Source: Paramoeba atlantica (lineage: Eukaryota; Discosea). From it: DNA of 20,020 nt. The notes under the pieces were generated by a model. The model saw only the letters and a program-made list of their open reading frames with translations. It did no database searches and was not told the origin of the DNA. The DNA lies in contig CDRNVI010000219.1 in the NCBI GenBank assembly GCA_977017575.1, positions 1-20,020 of the forward strand. Direction: 5' to 3'. This document shows, one piece after another, positions 1-9,383 of this stretch. Position 1 is the stretch's first letter. Each line of letters starts with the position of its first letter. The translations under genes were made by a program, and so were the position numbers.

Positions 1-1666
1 AAAAAGTACAATTTTATTTGTAACTTGTCTGGAAATGAACTTTTAAACATCAAAAACTAAATAACAATTGAGAAAAAATGAAAATAATACAAATATTGAA
101 TTATACATTGAAAAAAGTGATTGGGAAATAATCAAAAACAAAGGGAAATATGTTTTTTTTTTTGTAAATAAATCAAATAAATTGTAAAATTGAGTAAAAT
201 ATTCAATTTTATTTGTAACTTGTTTGGAAATGAACTTTTAAACATCAAAAACTGAATAACAATTTTCTAAAAATGAAAATAATACAAATAGACATTGAAA
301 AAAGTGGTTGGGAAATGATCAAAAATAAAGGGAAATATGTTTTTTTTTTTGTAAATAAGTCAAATAGATTGTAAAATTGTGTAAAAAGTACAATTTTATT
401 TGTAACTTGTCTGGAAATGAACTTTTAAACATCAAAAACTAAATAACAATTGAGAAAAAATGAAAATAATACAAATATTGAATTATACATTGAAAAAAGT
501 GATTGGGAAATAATCAAAAACAAAGGGAAATATGTTTTTTTTTTTGTAAATAAATCAAATAAATTGTAAAATTGAGTAAAATATTCAATTTTATTTGTAA
601 CTTGTTTGGAAATGAACTTTTAAACATCAAAAACTGAATAACAATTTTCTAAAAATGAAAATAATACAAATAGACATTGAAAAAAGTGGTTGGGAAATGA
701 TCAAAAATAAAGGGAAATATGTTTTTTTTTTTGTAAATAAGTCAAATAGATTGTAAAATTGTGTAAAAAGTACAATTTTATTTGTAACTTGTCTGGAAAT
801 GAACTTTTAAACATCAAAAACTAAATAACAATTGAGAAAAAATGAAAATAATACAAATATTGAATTATACATTGAAAAAAGTGATTGGGAAATAATCAAA
901 AACAAAGGGAAATATGTTTTTTTTTTTGTAAATAAATCAAATAAATTGTAAAATTGAGTAAAATATTCAATTTTATTTGTAACTTGTTTGGAAATGAACT
1001 TTTAAACATCAAAAACTGAATAACAATTTTCTAAAAATGAAAATAATACAAATAGACATTGAAAAAAGTGGTTGGGAAATGATCAAAAATAAAGGGAAAT
1101 ATGTTTTTTTTTTTGTAAATAAGTCAAATAGATTGTAAAATTGTGTAAAAAGTACAATTTTATTTGTAACTTGTCTGGAAATGAACTTTTAAACATCAAA
1201 AACTAAATAACAATTGAGAAAAAATGAAAATAATACAAATATTGAATTATACATTGAAAAAAGTGATTGGGAAATAATCAAAAACAAAGGGAAATATGTT
1301 TTTTTTTTTGTAAATAAATCAAATAAATTGTAAAATTGAGTAAAATATTCAATTTTATTTGTAACTTGTTTGGAAATGAACTTTTAAACATCAAAAACTG
1401 AATAACAATTTTCTAAAAATGAAAATAATACAAATAGACATTGAAAAAAGTGGTTGGGAAATGATCAAAAATAAAGGGAAATATGTTTTTTTTTTTGTAA
1501 ATAAGTCAAATAGATTGTAAAATTGTGTAAAAAGTACAATTTTATTTGTAACTTGTCTGGAAATGAACTTTTAAACATCAAAAACTAAATAACAATTGAG
1601 AAAAAATGAAAATAATACAAATATTGAATTATACATTGAAAAAAGTGATTGAGAAATAATCAAAAA
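1..1666. repeat. Satellite array, 382-bp dimeric higher-order repeat
   Basis: The phrase AAAAAGTACAATTTT recurs at 1, 383, 765, 1147 and 1529, an exact 382-bp period. There are four full units and a final 138-bp piece. Each unit is made of two related monomers: A (195 bp) and B (187 bp, beginning AAAATATTCAATTTT, at 196 in the first unit). B lacks about 8 bp that A has after AATACAAATA and differs at scattered bases. By eye the four dimers are identical, down to the 11-base T runs; only the last partial A shows a change (GATTGAG for GATTGGG). The array is very AT-rich and has no CpG. It enters from beyond the left edge, so its full length is unknown. Near-identity between units suggests recent amplification or gene-conversion-like homogenisation. 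A centromeric or heterochromatic role is possible but not shown. Confidence 0.97.
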
Positions 1667-1702
1667 ATCAAAAAATCAAAAATCAAAAAAAAAAAAAAAA
1701 AA
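1657..1702. repeat. Degenerate (ATCAAAAA)n and poly(A) at the edge of the satellite
   Basis: The last satellite monomer breaks down into repeated ATCAAAAA-like units and then a run of about 18 A. This simple sequence marks the right border of the array. It could have arisen by slippage at the junction. Confidence 0.8.
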
Positions 1703-1768
1703 GAAACAATCTTAAAAATCAATTTCTTTAAATTTAAATTTTTTACTTAAAAAAAAAATAATAAAATA

Positions 1769-2361
1769 AATTAGAAATAAGAATTCAAATTCACAGGCAA
1801 GGAATTTGAGATAATAAAGTGAAAAATCCAAAAAGGTTAACAACAAAGTACATTCAGATTTAAGAAGTATAAATTCAATTCAAAATTACTTTGAAAATAT
1901 CAGGAATTTTTAAAAACATCATTGAGATAGAGGGAAAAATCTAATCAAGCTTTGAGGAAACAAAACAAAAGAAAAAATCATTAAACATAAAAATAAATCC
2001 AGTTAGACAAATTCACAATTACAAATTCACAATCAAAAGTAACAGTTGAGAAATAAAAAAATCTGAAAATATAAATTTATAAATTCAAAATGAAATAGAA
2101 ATGAGTATTAAAACTACACAACCATCATTCAATCAATACAAATGATCACAAACATTCATTAAATCAAGAAAAAAAGCTTGATTAGGACTCAACTCAAAAT
2201 CAATAATAAAATAATCATCAAAATGCAGTTTGTAAGCATGAGGTGAACATCAACAAAGACCAATTGAAATAACAGAAGGAATTATGAAAATTTTCAAATA
2301 GAACCAACAATTATAATATCCAACACAAAAAAGAGATTGAAGAACATGAAGAGGCATTGAG
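1769..2361 (+). repeat. Dispersed repeat R, right-hand module (R3), copy 1
   Basis: This stretch aligns almost gap-free with 11286-11876 in the same orientation, at roughly 85% identity by eye. Shared landmarks include AATTAGAAATAAG at the start, ATCAGGAATTTTTAA, TCAAGCTTTGAGGAAACAAA and AGATTGA.GAACATGAAGA near the end. It is purine-rich (mostly A), has no CpG, and has no open frame with protein-like character on either strand. Its left border is abrupt: 1703-1768 does not match what precedes 11286. Nature unknown; it could be the non-coding part of a large non-autonomous element. Confidence 0.85.
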
Positions 2362-3393
2362 TGTGAAGTGGCCAGGAGTTTGGAGAAGGAAAAAGTGGGT
2401 GGGTGAAGGAAAGAAAGAAAGGGAAGAAAGGGAAAAAAAAGAAAGAGAAAAGTCAAGAGCAAATTATGGGAAAGATTGGCAATGCATTGCAAAGGAAACC
2501 AATTAAGTAAGTTTATTCCTTTTACCAACAAACAAAAAAAGTATTCATATGAAACAACAAATATAATAAATGTAGAATTGACAAGAAGCAAAACAGAATG
2601 AAAGATAAAAACATACAAGAAAAAGAATGTGGCAGAGAAATTAAATCATAGATAAATGTTACAGAACATAGGATTAATTGATGTAAAGATAATATGAAAT
2701 AGATAAATAAAATGGTGTGAAAATATTAAGGGAACAACTTGAATTTAGAGTGAGAACTGGATGGGAAGAGCTCAGATGAGAGAGATAGAAATACATGCAG
2801 AATCAAAACAGTTTATATAATCTTACAAATGTTTATTAGGGATATTCACACAACAGGGAAGCACAGTAGTGTACAAAGAGAAACAAATTAATTTGCATAA
2901 CATAGAATTAGTTCACACCAGGATTCTGATACACTCTTCCAAATGAATATGTTTTACATAAATCAGAAGAAAGAATTTCACAACACATTAGAAATCAAGA
3001 ACAATTAAAGCAAAGCAGCAAAACAAATAGGATTTATATTTAACATAGCAAATCAAGATGAGACAAACAGACTCCATCATTAAACCAAATATTAAGCCAT
3101 TGAGGAAATCAGAATAAATCACAAAATCACAGAAACAAATATCAGTTGAATAGAATGGAAAAACATAAGGGATTGGTGCAGAAGCAATCAATAATCCAAA
3201 ACATATTACTTTGAAGCAAAAGAGGGATTAACATGAGAGCACAAAAGATAATCAGAGAACTTAAGGCATAGACATGAAGAACAAGACAAGAGAATTCAAT
3301 TCAAAAATTCAAAAATAATACAACCCAGGGAAGGAGAAGTCAATCCAACAAAAACAGCAGGAAATAGGAAGAAAGGAATTTGTGTTCACTATT
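2362..3393. other. A+G-rich non-coding stretch, no gene seen
   Basis: About 1 kb of A- and G-rich sequence with a purine-only patch at 2395-2450 (GGAAAGAAAGAAAGG-like). It has no CpG and no convincing coding frame. The only frames are short, low-complexity and T-rich on the minus strand. I see no link to R beyond 2361. It ends at the copia target site GGAAA. Confidence 0.6.
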
Positions 3394-3398
3394 GGAAA
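3394..3398. repeat. Target-site duplication (GGAAA), left copy of copia insertion
   Basis: GGAAA stands directly before the TG that opens the left LTR, and the same five bases follow the CA that closes the right LTR (9379-9383). Five bases is the usual duplication length for Ty1/copia integrases. Confidence 0.95.
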
Positions 3399-3799
3399 TG
3401 TTACGAACCCTGTTCGGTTGTCTTCTATTCAATTTGATGCCATCCTGTCGCTCCGCTCCTCCGATTGATCACCGCTCTTTCTCTCTCTCTTTTCCCTTTC
3501 TCTGTTGTATTTTTCCCCTTGTATTATTTTCCCTTTTCCTATTTTTCCTGATGTTTATTTTATCCCTTCCTGATTTGATTTTGTCCTTGTTTCCTTCCAC
3601 AAAAACGCTGTTTTTGTGTTCCTTTTTATTCTTGTCACGATCACATCTCAACTGTCTTTTCACTGCCCTCACATTTCTCTCTCTTGAGCAAATGTTCACC
3701 TTGTTTGTTTCCTTGAATAAATCTACATTTTCGATTTGATCTTTGGTTTGGCTTTGCTTTTGTTTTGTCCGTCTCTCCTGAGATCCAGTCGATCTGACA
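3399..3799 (+). repeat. 5' LTR of the copia element
   Basis: Begins TGTTACGAACCCTG and ends GATCTGACA, with the TG...CA ends of the family. It is pyrimidine-rich with CT runs at 3479-3510. A polyadenylation signal AATAAA lies at 3716-3721, about 80 bp before the LTR end. I cannot fix the transcription start: no clean TATA box stands out, though AT-rich segments at 3505-3560 could serve. The 401 bases match 8978-9378 without a difference that I can find. Confidence 0.95.
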
Positions 3800-3811
3800 G
3801 ATTAAGAGTCT
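3800..3811 (+). other. Probable primer-binding site (internal tRNA-Lys(CUU) segment)
   Basis: GATTAAGAGTCT begins at the first base after the LTR. It is complementary to AGACTCTTAATC, the anticodon-loop segment of widely conserved tRNA-Lys(CUU) genes (about tRNA positions 29-40), over 12 contiguous bases. Drosophila copia is known to be primed by a 5' half of initiator tRNA-Met ending in the anticodon arm at position 39, so an internal primer site is precedented in this family. The assignment to tRNA-Lys rests on my memory of tRNA sequences. The remaining leader (3812-3904) has no recognised feature. Confidence 0.55.
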
Positions 3812-3904
3812 AGGCTTGCCCCTGAGCCACTCTCGAGCGTGAAAAGAAACTTGTCTTGAACGCGACCTGTGTGTGAAGTTGTTCACATACGATAAGCTTT
3901 AATC

Positions 3905-6900
3905 ATGGCCGACGTACAATACCCAGCGAAAGAACCTTCCAGGAGCGATTTGAAATACTTGAAACCGATCGAGAACAAGTTCAGAGGTGACGATGACCCC
4001 ACTTACGAAACCTGGAAACATCAGATCAAAGGTAGGCTGATGCAAGCCCGAGTATTGTATCACATACAAATTGACGATGAGAATGATCTTGTTGCCCCTG
4101 CAAATGAGGAAGAACCAGCGAAGAAAACACGAGAACAAAGAATGATAAACCGAATTGTCATCGCTTCCTTCTTGACGGACTGTATCTCAGGACCACCTCT
4201 GAAATACATAACCCAAGATAGATACCTCTCTCGACCCCACTCGATTATAGCGGTGCTTGATAACCACTATTTGAAGGACACTGAGGGAGAGTTGGAAAGA
4301 ATTAAAAAGGAGATTAACGACTTCAGAAAGAGCGAAAGCGAAGATATTTCTGCAATGGTTATTCGCCTTTTGAACCTGAAAAACCGTTTTGAGAGAGCTG
4401 GTGGCGATATGGATGAGGATATGAAGTGCAACATCTTATTAAAAGCACTTGTATCGAGGAAATGGGACCAGACGACACTTGACATTAAGAAAAGATATAA
4501 GAAGAAAGAAATCAAGTATGAAGATATAATAGCAGAATACAAAATGACAGAGAACCACTTTAAGAATCGAGACGCAATTCGAGACCAAGACGCCAAGATA
4601 CAAAGAGCAAACGCAGCACACCAACAACAACAACAGAACCAGAACCAGAATCGAAGACAGCAACAACAACAACAACAAAGTCAGAACCAGTACCAGAACA
4701 GAGGATCAAGAAGAGACAAGTACGAGAAATTTAGAAACATAAGTGGATGGGAAGAACCCCCGAAAGGACCTCGAAATTGTTTCCACTGTGGAAAGCCTAA
4801 CCACCGGACATCTGATTGTTGTGATGGACAGAAGCCACGTACACAAGCTGGAAAAGACGCAGAGGCTGCTTTCGATAAGTACCTGAAAGAAAAAGGAGAA
4901 TGGAATTGCAAGATGCATAATAAAAACATCATGGTTCCCGTTTACTCTTTTCTCTCTTTCCCTCCATCCTTGAAAAATACTGCTCCTATTGAAACAGATG
5001 ATGAATTTCTTATTGACTCTGGTTGCTCGAACACTATTGTGACCTCTGAAGATAGAATAATGAATACTCGAAAACCTGACCCAATTGTTGCTATTTCGCA
5101 AGCGAACGGTGAATTAATCCCTGTTTCTCTTGTGGGTGATTTAGAATTGGAGAAAAGTCTTCCCCCTATTGAGAATGTTTCTGTTGCTCCCGAATGCTCT
5201 ACGAACCTGCTGTCCGTTTCACAAATGTGCAAATTGTGGAATGCTTCTGTTATTTTTGATAAAGACGGTGTATCTGTGACGAAGAAATCGATTGATCTGC
5301 CTCAAGCTGAAAAGATATTAAGTGGACCTCTCCAGAATGGACTGTATAATGTTACCCTTCCAAAGGTAGATGTACAAGAAGCTTATTGTACGAAACTTGT
5401 TGAAGAAGCTGATCCTGAAGAATATATCGGACCAAAAGTTGATAACCCTAAACGAGTGAGACACACACTTCGCCCACAACGTGAAAAAGAATTAAAATTA
5501 TGGCATGGACGAACTGGACATCAATCTGGACTTAGAAGAACCATTAAGGCCAGAGCGATCCACGGTTTGCCCGATAATTACCACAAATTAATTGCTGACC
5601 CGAATGATGTATGCGACGCCTGTGTGTTTGCCAAAAACAAGAAGCAACCCCATTACGCTGGTACGAGAACTTTTCGCCGCCGAGGTGAGATGCTTCACAT
5701 TGATCTCCATGAAAAATCGACACTCTCTTATCATCACAACCGATATTCTATCTCTATTATTGAAGATTACTCTGGTGCTGATCTCTCTCGCTTCATTAAG
5801 AAGAAATCTCGCGCTGGAAGAACCATCATTAATGTAATCCGAAAATTGGAGAGACAAGCTGATGTGAAGGTGAAGATTGTTCAATGTGATGGCGCTTCTG
5901 AATTTATTGGAAAGAATACTGATCTTGGAAGATTTTGTAGAAACAAAGGAATTGAAATTCGACGATCCAGTCCTGACTGTCCTGAGGAAAACGGTGTGGC
6001 TGAGAAAGGAAACGAAACTCGTTGGAATACTGCTCAAGCAATGAGGCTCGCTGCCCGTCTACCTCCTAAATTTTGGGAATTCGCTGAGAGGATGGCTAGT
6101 AAACTGATATCTCTGATGGTAAAAGAAGGACAAGAAATTACCCCTTTTGAGAAATTGTATGAGACAAAACCAAGCATGAATTTGATACGAACTTTTGGTT
6201 GTCACGCTTTTGCCCATATCCCTCGCGACCAACGTTCTAAAACTGACCCGAAATCCCGAGCTGCTATTAATCTGGGACCTGCTGAGAATATGAATGGATT
6301 TTTGCTTTACGACCCGATTGCCATGAAAACTTTTCAATGCTCTAATGTATTATTTGATGAATATGCGTTCGGCATTCCTGAGTTGAAAGAAAGAATTAAG
6401 AATAAGAAAATGCCAAGTTATTATGACCAGGCGAAATATGAAGATAATGAAGAAATTAGAAATTTACCGGTACGAACAAGAATGGATGACCTAAAGAACT
6501 GGGACGCTGGTTTGATGGATGATCCACCCTATGAACATGATGAAAAATATGAACGAGACGAATCTGATGACGAATTTGTGGAGACTGATAGTCCTGCTAG
6601 AAGAGCGCAACCTGTTGATGAACTGCCGAATACTTTTGATATTTCAAGAACTCTTACTGGACACTCCAATGTGCATTCAACTGATGAGACTGACGAAAAA
6701 GAAGACACTATTGATGATGATTATGATAGTGAAACAAACCCTTTGATGAAAATCGACCTTTTAGATGAATCAAAAGGACCTGAAACTGAATCGGAGGATG
6801 ATGTGGATAATGACCCTAAAGTTGATCTATTTTTACCCACCCCTTCAATGCAAGGAAGAACAACTTGCCCTCCCACCCCCAGAAAAAGACCCCTGAAGAA

Positions 6901-8944
6901 TATTTCTGGAACTACTACTCCTCAAACGAACCCCATGAGAAGTAAAACGAATACCCCCATGAAAATCGTGAATACTCCAAGACGAAAAATTGATTTTTCT
7001 CCTCCTTCTCCCAAGGAAGCCGAACTTCCTGCTACTGAAGAAACTACTGAACCTGAACATCCAACTAGCACACGACCTGGCAGAGGAGTGGAAAGATTTG
7101 ACTACAAGAAATTTCACACGAAAGGATTGAAGAACAAAGATAAGACTGAACAAGCGAAATTGGCCAAATTAGAAGGAGACCTACAATCCAACACCGAACA
7201 TACCTACCAATCTCATAAGAGGAAATGGAATGATGGAATGAAAGCTGATCTCGATGCCCTTGCGAACGAAAATACCTCGTTACCTCTCTTTCTTCAACAA
7301 GCTTTTGCTGCTGAGCAGGTTGTTTTTGACAAGATTACTCCCAAAACTTTTAAACAGATGAATAGAAGTAAAGAAAAAGGAGAATGGATAGCTGCCTGTC
7401 GACGTGAAATTGAAGCTCACAAAGAAAATAACACTTGGACCCTTGTTCCCAGACCGAAACCAAATCAAGACGGAAAGAAACATATTATTATGAGAAGTCT
7501 GTGGCGATTTAAAATCAAGACTGAGAATGGAGTGATAACCCGATTCAAAGCCCGCTTGTGCGCCGATGGAAGCTCTGTGAACCGAAAACTGAAAGCTGAC
7601 CCCAATATCGAATTTGAGGATAATTACTCTGGATCTGCAACCTCGACTTCTATGAACCTAACCTACGCCATTGCTGCTGCCTACGGACTTGAAGTGCATT
7701 CCGGTGATGTACCCAGTGCCTATGTACAATCAGAAATGCCAGAAGGAGATGTTGTCTATTATGTGGAACAACCTGAAGGTTTTGCTGACCCCACAAAGCC
7801 TGACCATGTTTGCAAACTGAACATGGCCCTCTATGGAGTCCCTGTTGCTGGACAAAGATGGAATTTGACCTTCCGTAAATTCCTGACTGAAGAACTAAAA
7901 TTTGTTTGCTGTGATTCTGACCCAAACCTCTACATTCGTCGTGAACAAGATGGAAATTTTTGTATTATGCCCACTGCTGTCGATGATACTCTCGATATAT
8001 GTACTTCACAAGAACTCCGTGAAGAGATACATGCGAAATTATACAAACGATTCAAATGGAAAAGCTCTGGAAGTTGCGATTGGTTTCTTGGCTGCTCTGT
8101 AAAACAAAACTTTAAGGAAATCTCAATTGACCAACGTGCATTCTTGGACAATTTGATCAAATCTTTTGAACGATTTAATCCTAAGCCTGCGAACAACCCT
8201 GCAATCTCAACCTTACTAAGCGAACCGGAAGAGGATGAACCCAAAACTGACTTCCCCTACTCCAGCCTTGTTGGTTCCCTCAATTGGCTGACGAAGACCC
8301 GACCTGATATCTCTTATGCCGTATCACAATGCTCTCGCTACCTCCACAACCATTGCCAAAGACATGATAAAGCTGCTTTAAGAATCCTCGGATATTTGAA
8401 GAAATTCCCAGATTACGGACTGAGTTTTCCGAAATTGGATGATAATGAAAGAAAGGATTTATTTTTTGACGCTTACTCGGACTCAAGTTTTTCCGACTGC
8501 CCTGATGATTGTACCTCCTCTTATGGCTATGTGACGAGAATTAATGGAAGACCCATATCTTGGCGATCAAAGAAAGAACCCCAGATATACCTATCCAGTT
8601 GTGAAGCTGAATACCACGCGATGACCGAAACTACAAGAGAAATAACATTTATTGAAAATTTACTATGCGAACTCGAGTTACCCCACAACAAACCTGTGAT
8701 TCTGAATGTGGATTCTGAACCTGCAAGAGCGATTGCCACGATTCCTCGAGTGACCCAAAGAAACAAACATTTCAACCGAAAAGACCATTATGTTAGACAC
8801 AAAGTTGCTGATGAAACAGTTGAAATTAAACATGTACCCACTGCTGAAAACCTTGCTGACATTTTTACCAAACCCCTGACCCCTGCGAAACTTAATCCCT
8901 TGAGAGAAGATCTTATTTCCCAGTGTGCTGCTGGAGATCACTGA
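3905..8944 (+). CDS. gag-pol: copia Gag-Pol polyprotein (1679 aa)
   Basis: A single frame encodes the particle protein and the enzymes that copy and integrate the element. Gag occupies about residues 1-330, with a Q/N-rich tract near 238-265 and a CCHC zinc knuckle at 292-305 (CFHCGKPNHRTSDC). An aspartic protease motif DSG lies at 371. The integrase has an HHCC-type zinc region near 535-580, then a core whose acidic residues fall at about 600, 662 and 700. An acidic, low-complexity linker spans roughly 860-1150. The reverse transcriptase spans about 1185-1440, with VDD at 1359-1361 in place of the more usual YVDD. RNase H follows at about 1515-1660. The start ATG is the first in this frame and has a purine-free but G-following context (ATCATGG). 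Having gag and pol in one frame is normal for copia; Drosophila copia makes extra Gag from a spliced RNA, but no splice sites were verified here. It belongs to the mobile element, not the host. Confidence 0.96.
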   Translation: MADVQYPAKEPSRSDLKYLKPIENKFRGDDDPTYETWKHQIKGRLMQARVLYHIQIDDENDLVAPANEEEPAKKTREQRMINRIVIASFLTDCISGPPLKYITQDRYLSRPHSIIAVLDNHYLKDTEGELERIKKEINDFRKSESEDISAMVIRLLNLKNRFERAGGDMDEDMKCNILLKALVSRKWDQTTLDIKKRYKKKEIKYEDIIAEYKMTENHFKNRDAIRDQDAKIQRANAAHQQQQQNQNQNRRQQQQQQQSQNQYQNRGSRRDKYEKFRNISGWEEPPKGPRNCFHCGKPNHRTSDCCDGQKPRTQAGKDAEAAFDKYLKEKGEWNCKMHNKNIMVPVYSFLSFPPSLKNTAPIETDDEFLIDSGCSNTIVTSEDRIMNTRKPDPIVAISQANGELIPVSLVGDLELEKSLPPIENVSVAPECSTNLLSVSQMCKLWNASVIFDKDGVSVTKKSIDLPQAEKILSGPLQNGLYNVTLPKVDVQEAYCTKLVEEADPEEYIGPKVDNPKRVRHTLRPQREKELKLWHGRTGHQSGLRRTIKARAIHGLPDNYHKLIADPNDVCDACVFAKNKKQPHYAGTRTFRRRGEMLHIDLHEKSTLSYHHNRYSISIIEDYSGADLSRFIKKKSRAGRTIINVIRKLERQADVKVKIVQCDGASEFIGKNTDLGRFCRNKGIEIRRSSPDCPEENGVAEKGNETRWNTAQAMRLAARLPPKFWEFAERMASKLISLMVKEGQEITPFEKLYETKPSMNLIRTFGCHAFAHIPRDQRSKTDPKSRAAINLGPAENMNGFLLYDPIAMKTFQCSNVLFDEYAFGIPELKERIKNKKMPSYYDQAKYEDNEEIRNLPVRTRMDDLKNWDAGLMDDPPYEHDEKYERDESDDEFVETDSPARRAQPVDELPNTFDISRTLTGHSNVHSTDETDEKEDTIDDDYDSETNPLMKIDLLDESKGPETESEDDVDNDPKVDLFLPTPSMQGRTTCPPTPRKRPLKNISGTTTPQTNPMRSKTNTPMKIVNTPRRKIDFSPPSPKEAELPATEETTEPEHPTSTRPGRGVERFDYKKFHTKGLKNKDKTEQAKLAKLEGDLQSNTEHTYQSHKRKWNDGMKADLDALANENTSLPLFLQQAFAAEQVVFDKITPKTFKQMNRSKEKGEWIAACRREIEAHKENNTWTLVPRPKPNQDGKKHIIMRSLWRFKIKTENGVITRFKARLCADGSSVNRKLKADPNIEFEDNYSGSATSTSMNLTYAIAAAYGLEVHSGDVPSAYVQSEMPEGDVVYYVEQPEGFADPTKPDHVCKLNMALYGVPVAGQRWNLTFRKFLTEELKFVCCDSDPNLYIRREQDGNFCIMPTAVDDTLDICTSQELREEIHAKLYKRFKWKSSGSCDWFLGCSVKQNFKEISIDQRAFLDNLIKSFERFNPKPANNPAISTLLSEPEEDEPKTDFPYSSLVGSLNWLTKTRPDISYAVSQCSRYLHNHCQRHDKAALRILGYLKKFPDYGLSFPKLDDNERKDLFFDAYSDSSFSDCPDDCTSSYGYVTRINGRPISWRSKKEPQIYLSSCEAEYHAMTETTREITFIENLLCELELPHNKPVILNVDSEPARAIATIPRVTQRNKHFNRKDHYVRHKVADETVEIKHVPTAENLADIFTKPLTPAKLNPLREDLISQCAAGDH

Positions 8945-8967
8945 TCAATTTGAGATGACTTCAAATT

Positions 8968-8977
8968 GGGAGAGGTG
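8968..8977 (+). other. Polypurine tract
   Basis: GGGAGAGGTG sits immediately before the right LTR and 23 bp after the gag-pol stop. Such G-rich purine runs prime plus-strand DNA synthesis in LTR elements. Confidence 0.85.
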
Positions 8978-9378
8978 TGTTACGAACCCTGTTCGGTTGT
9001 CTTCTATTCAATTTGATGCCATCCTGTCGCTCCGCTCCTCCGATTGATCACCGCTCTTTCTCTCTCTCTTTTCCCTTTCTCTGTTGTATTTTTCCCCTTG
9101 TATTATTTTCCCTTTTCCTATTTTTCCTGATGTTTATTTTATCCCTTCCTGATTTGATTTTGTCCTTGTTTCCTTCCACAAAAACGCTGTTTTTGTGTTC
9201 CTTTTTATTCTTGTCACGATCACATCTCAACTGTCTTTTCACTGCCCTCACATTTCTCTCTCTTGAGCAAATGTTCACCTTGTTTGTTTCCTTGAATAAA
9301 TCTACATTTTCGATTTGATCTTTGGTTTGGCTTTGCTTTTGTTTTGTCCGTCTCTCCTGAGATCCAGTCGATCTGACA
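8978..9378 (+). repeat. 3' LTR of the copia element
   Basis: Same 401 bases as 3399-3799 as far as I can compare them, with TG and CA ends and AATAAA at 9295-9300. The frame that runs through both LTRs is a by-product of their low-complexity pyrimidine content and is not a gene. Confidence 0.95.
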
Positions 9379-9383
9379 GGAAA
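9379..9383. repeat. Target-site duplication (GGAAA), right copy of copia insertion
   Basis: Matches 3394-3398. Without the element the host sequence reads ...TTCACTATTGGAAA followed by CACAGGTGG..., so this is a simple insertion with no flank deletion visible. Confidence 0.95.

Larger units (their letters stand above)
3399..9378 (+). mobile_element. Whole-looking Ty1/copia LTR retrotransposon, 5980 bp
   Basis: Order of parts: 401-bp LTR, primer site, short leader, one long gag-pol frame, polypurine tract, 401-bp LTR, all between GGAAA duplications. The domain order protease, integrase, reverse transcriptase, RNase H places it in Ty1/copia (Pseudoviridae), not Ty3/gypsy. No env-like frame is present. 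It looks whole, with no breaks seen. The two LTRs read as identical over 401 bp, so the insertion is very recent on the scale of neutral change. Its base content is clearly richer in GC and CpG than the flanks, which fits a newcomer that has not yet drifted to the local composition. Direct evidence of activity is not available from sequence alone. Confidence 0.97.

Noticed and set aside
1-1666. CRISPR-like array, because of regular spacing
   Set aside because: Both halves of each unit are themselves repeats with no unique spacers, and the unit length of 382 bp and the eukaryotic setting do not fit.
2250-2618. Open frame of 122 codons on the minus strand with a hydrophobic, Phe/Leu-rich product
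   Set aside because: It lies partly in repeat R. Its residues simply reflect a T-rich strand, the related copy near 11765-11965 keeps only part of it, and no domain is recognisable.
3380-3739. Hydrophobic 119-codon frame over the left LTR, with a twin at 8977-9318
   Set aside because: It is a by-product of the pyrimidine-rich LTR. The two are alike only because the LTRs are identical, and such frames are not part of any known copia gene set.
4267-5232. Several antisense frames inside gag-pol
   Set aside because: They are shadows of the long coding frame on the other strand, with no motif or independent support.
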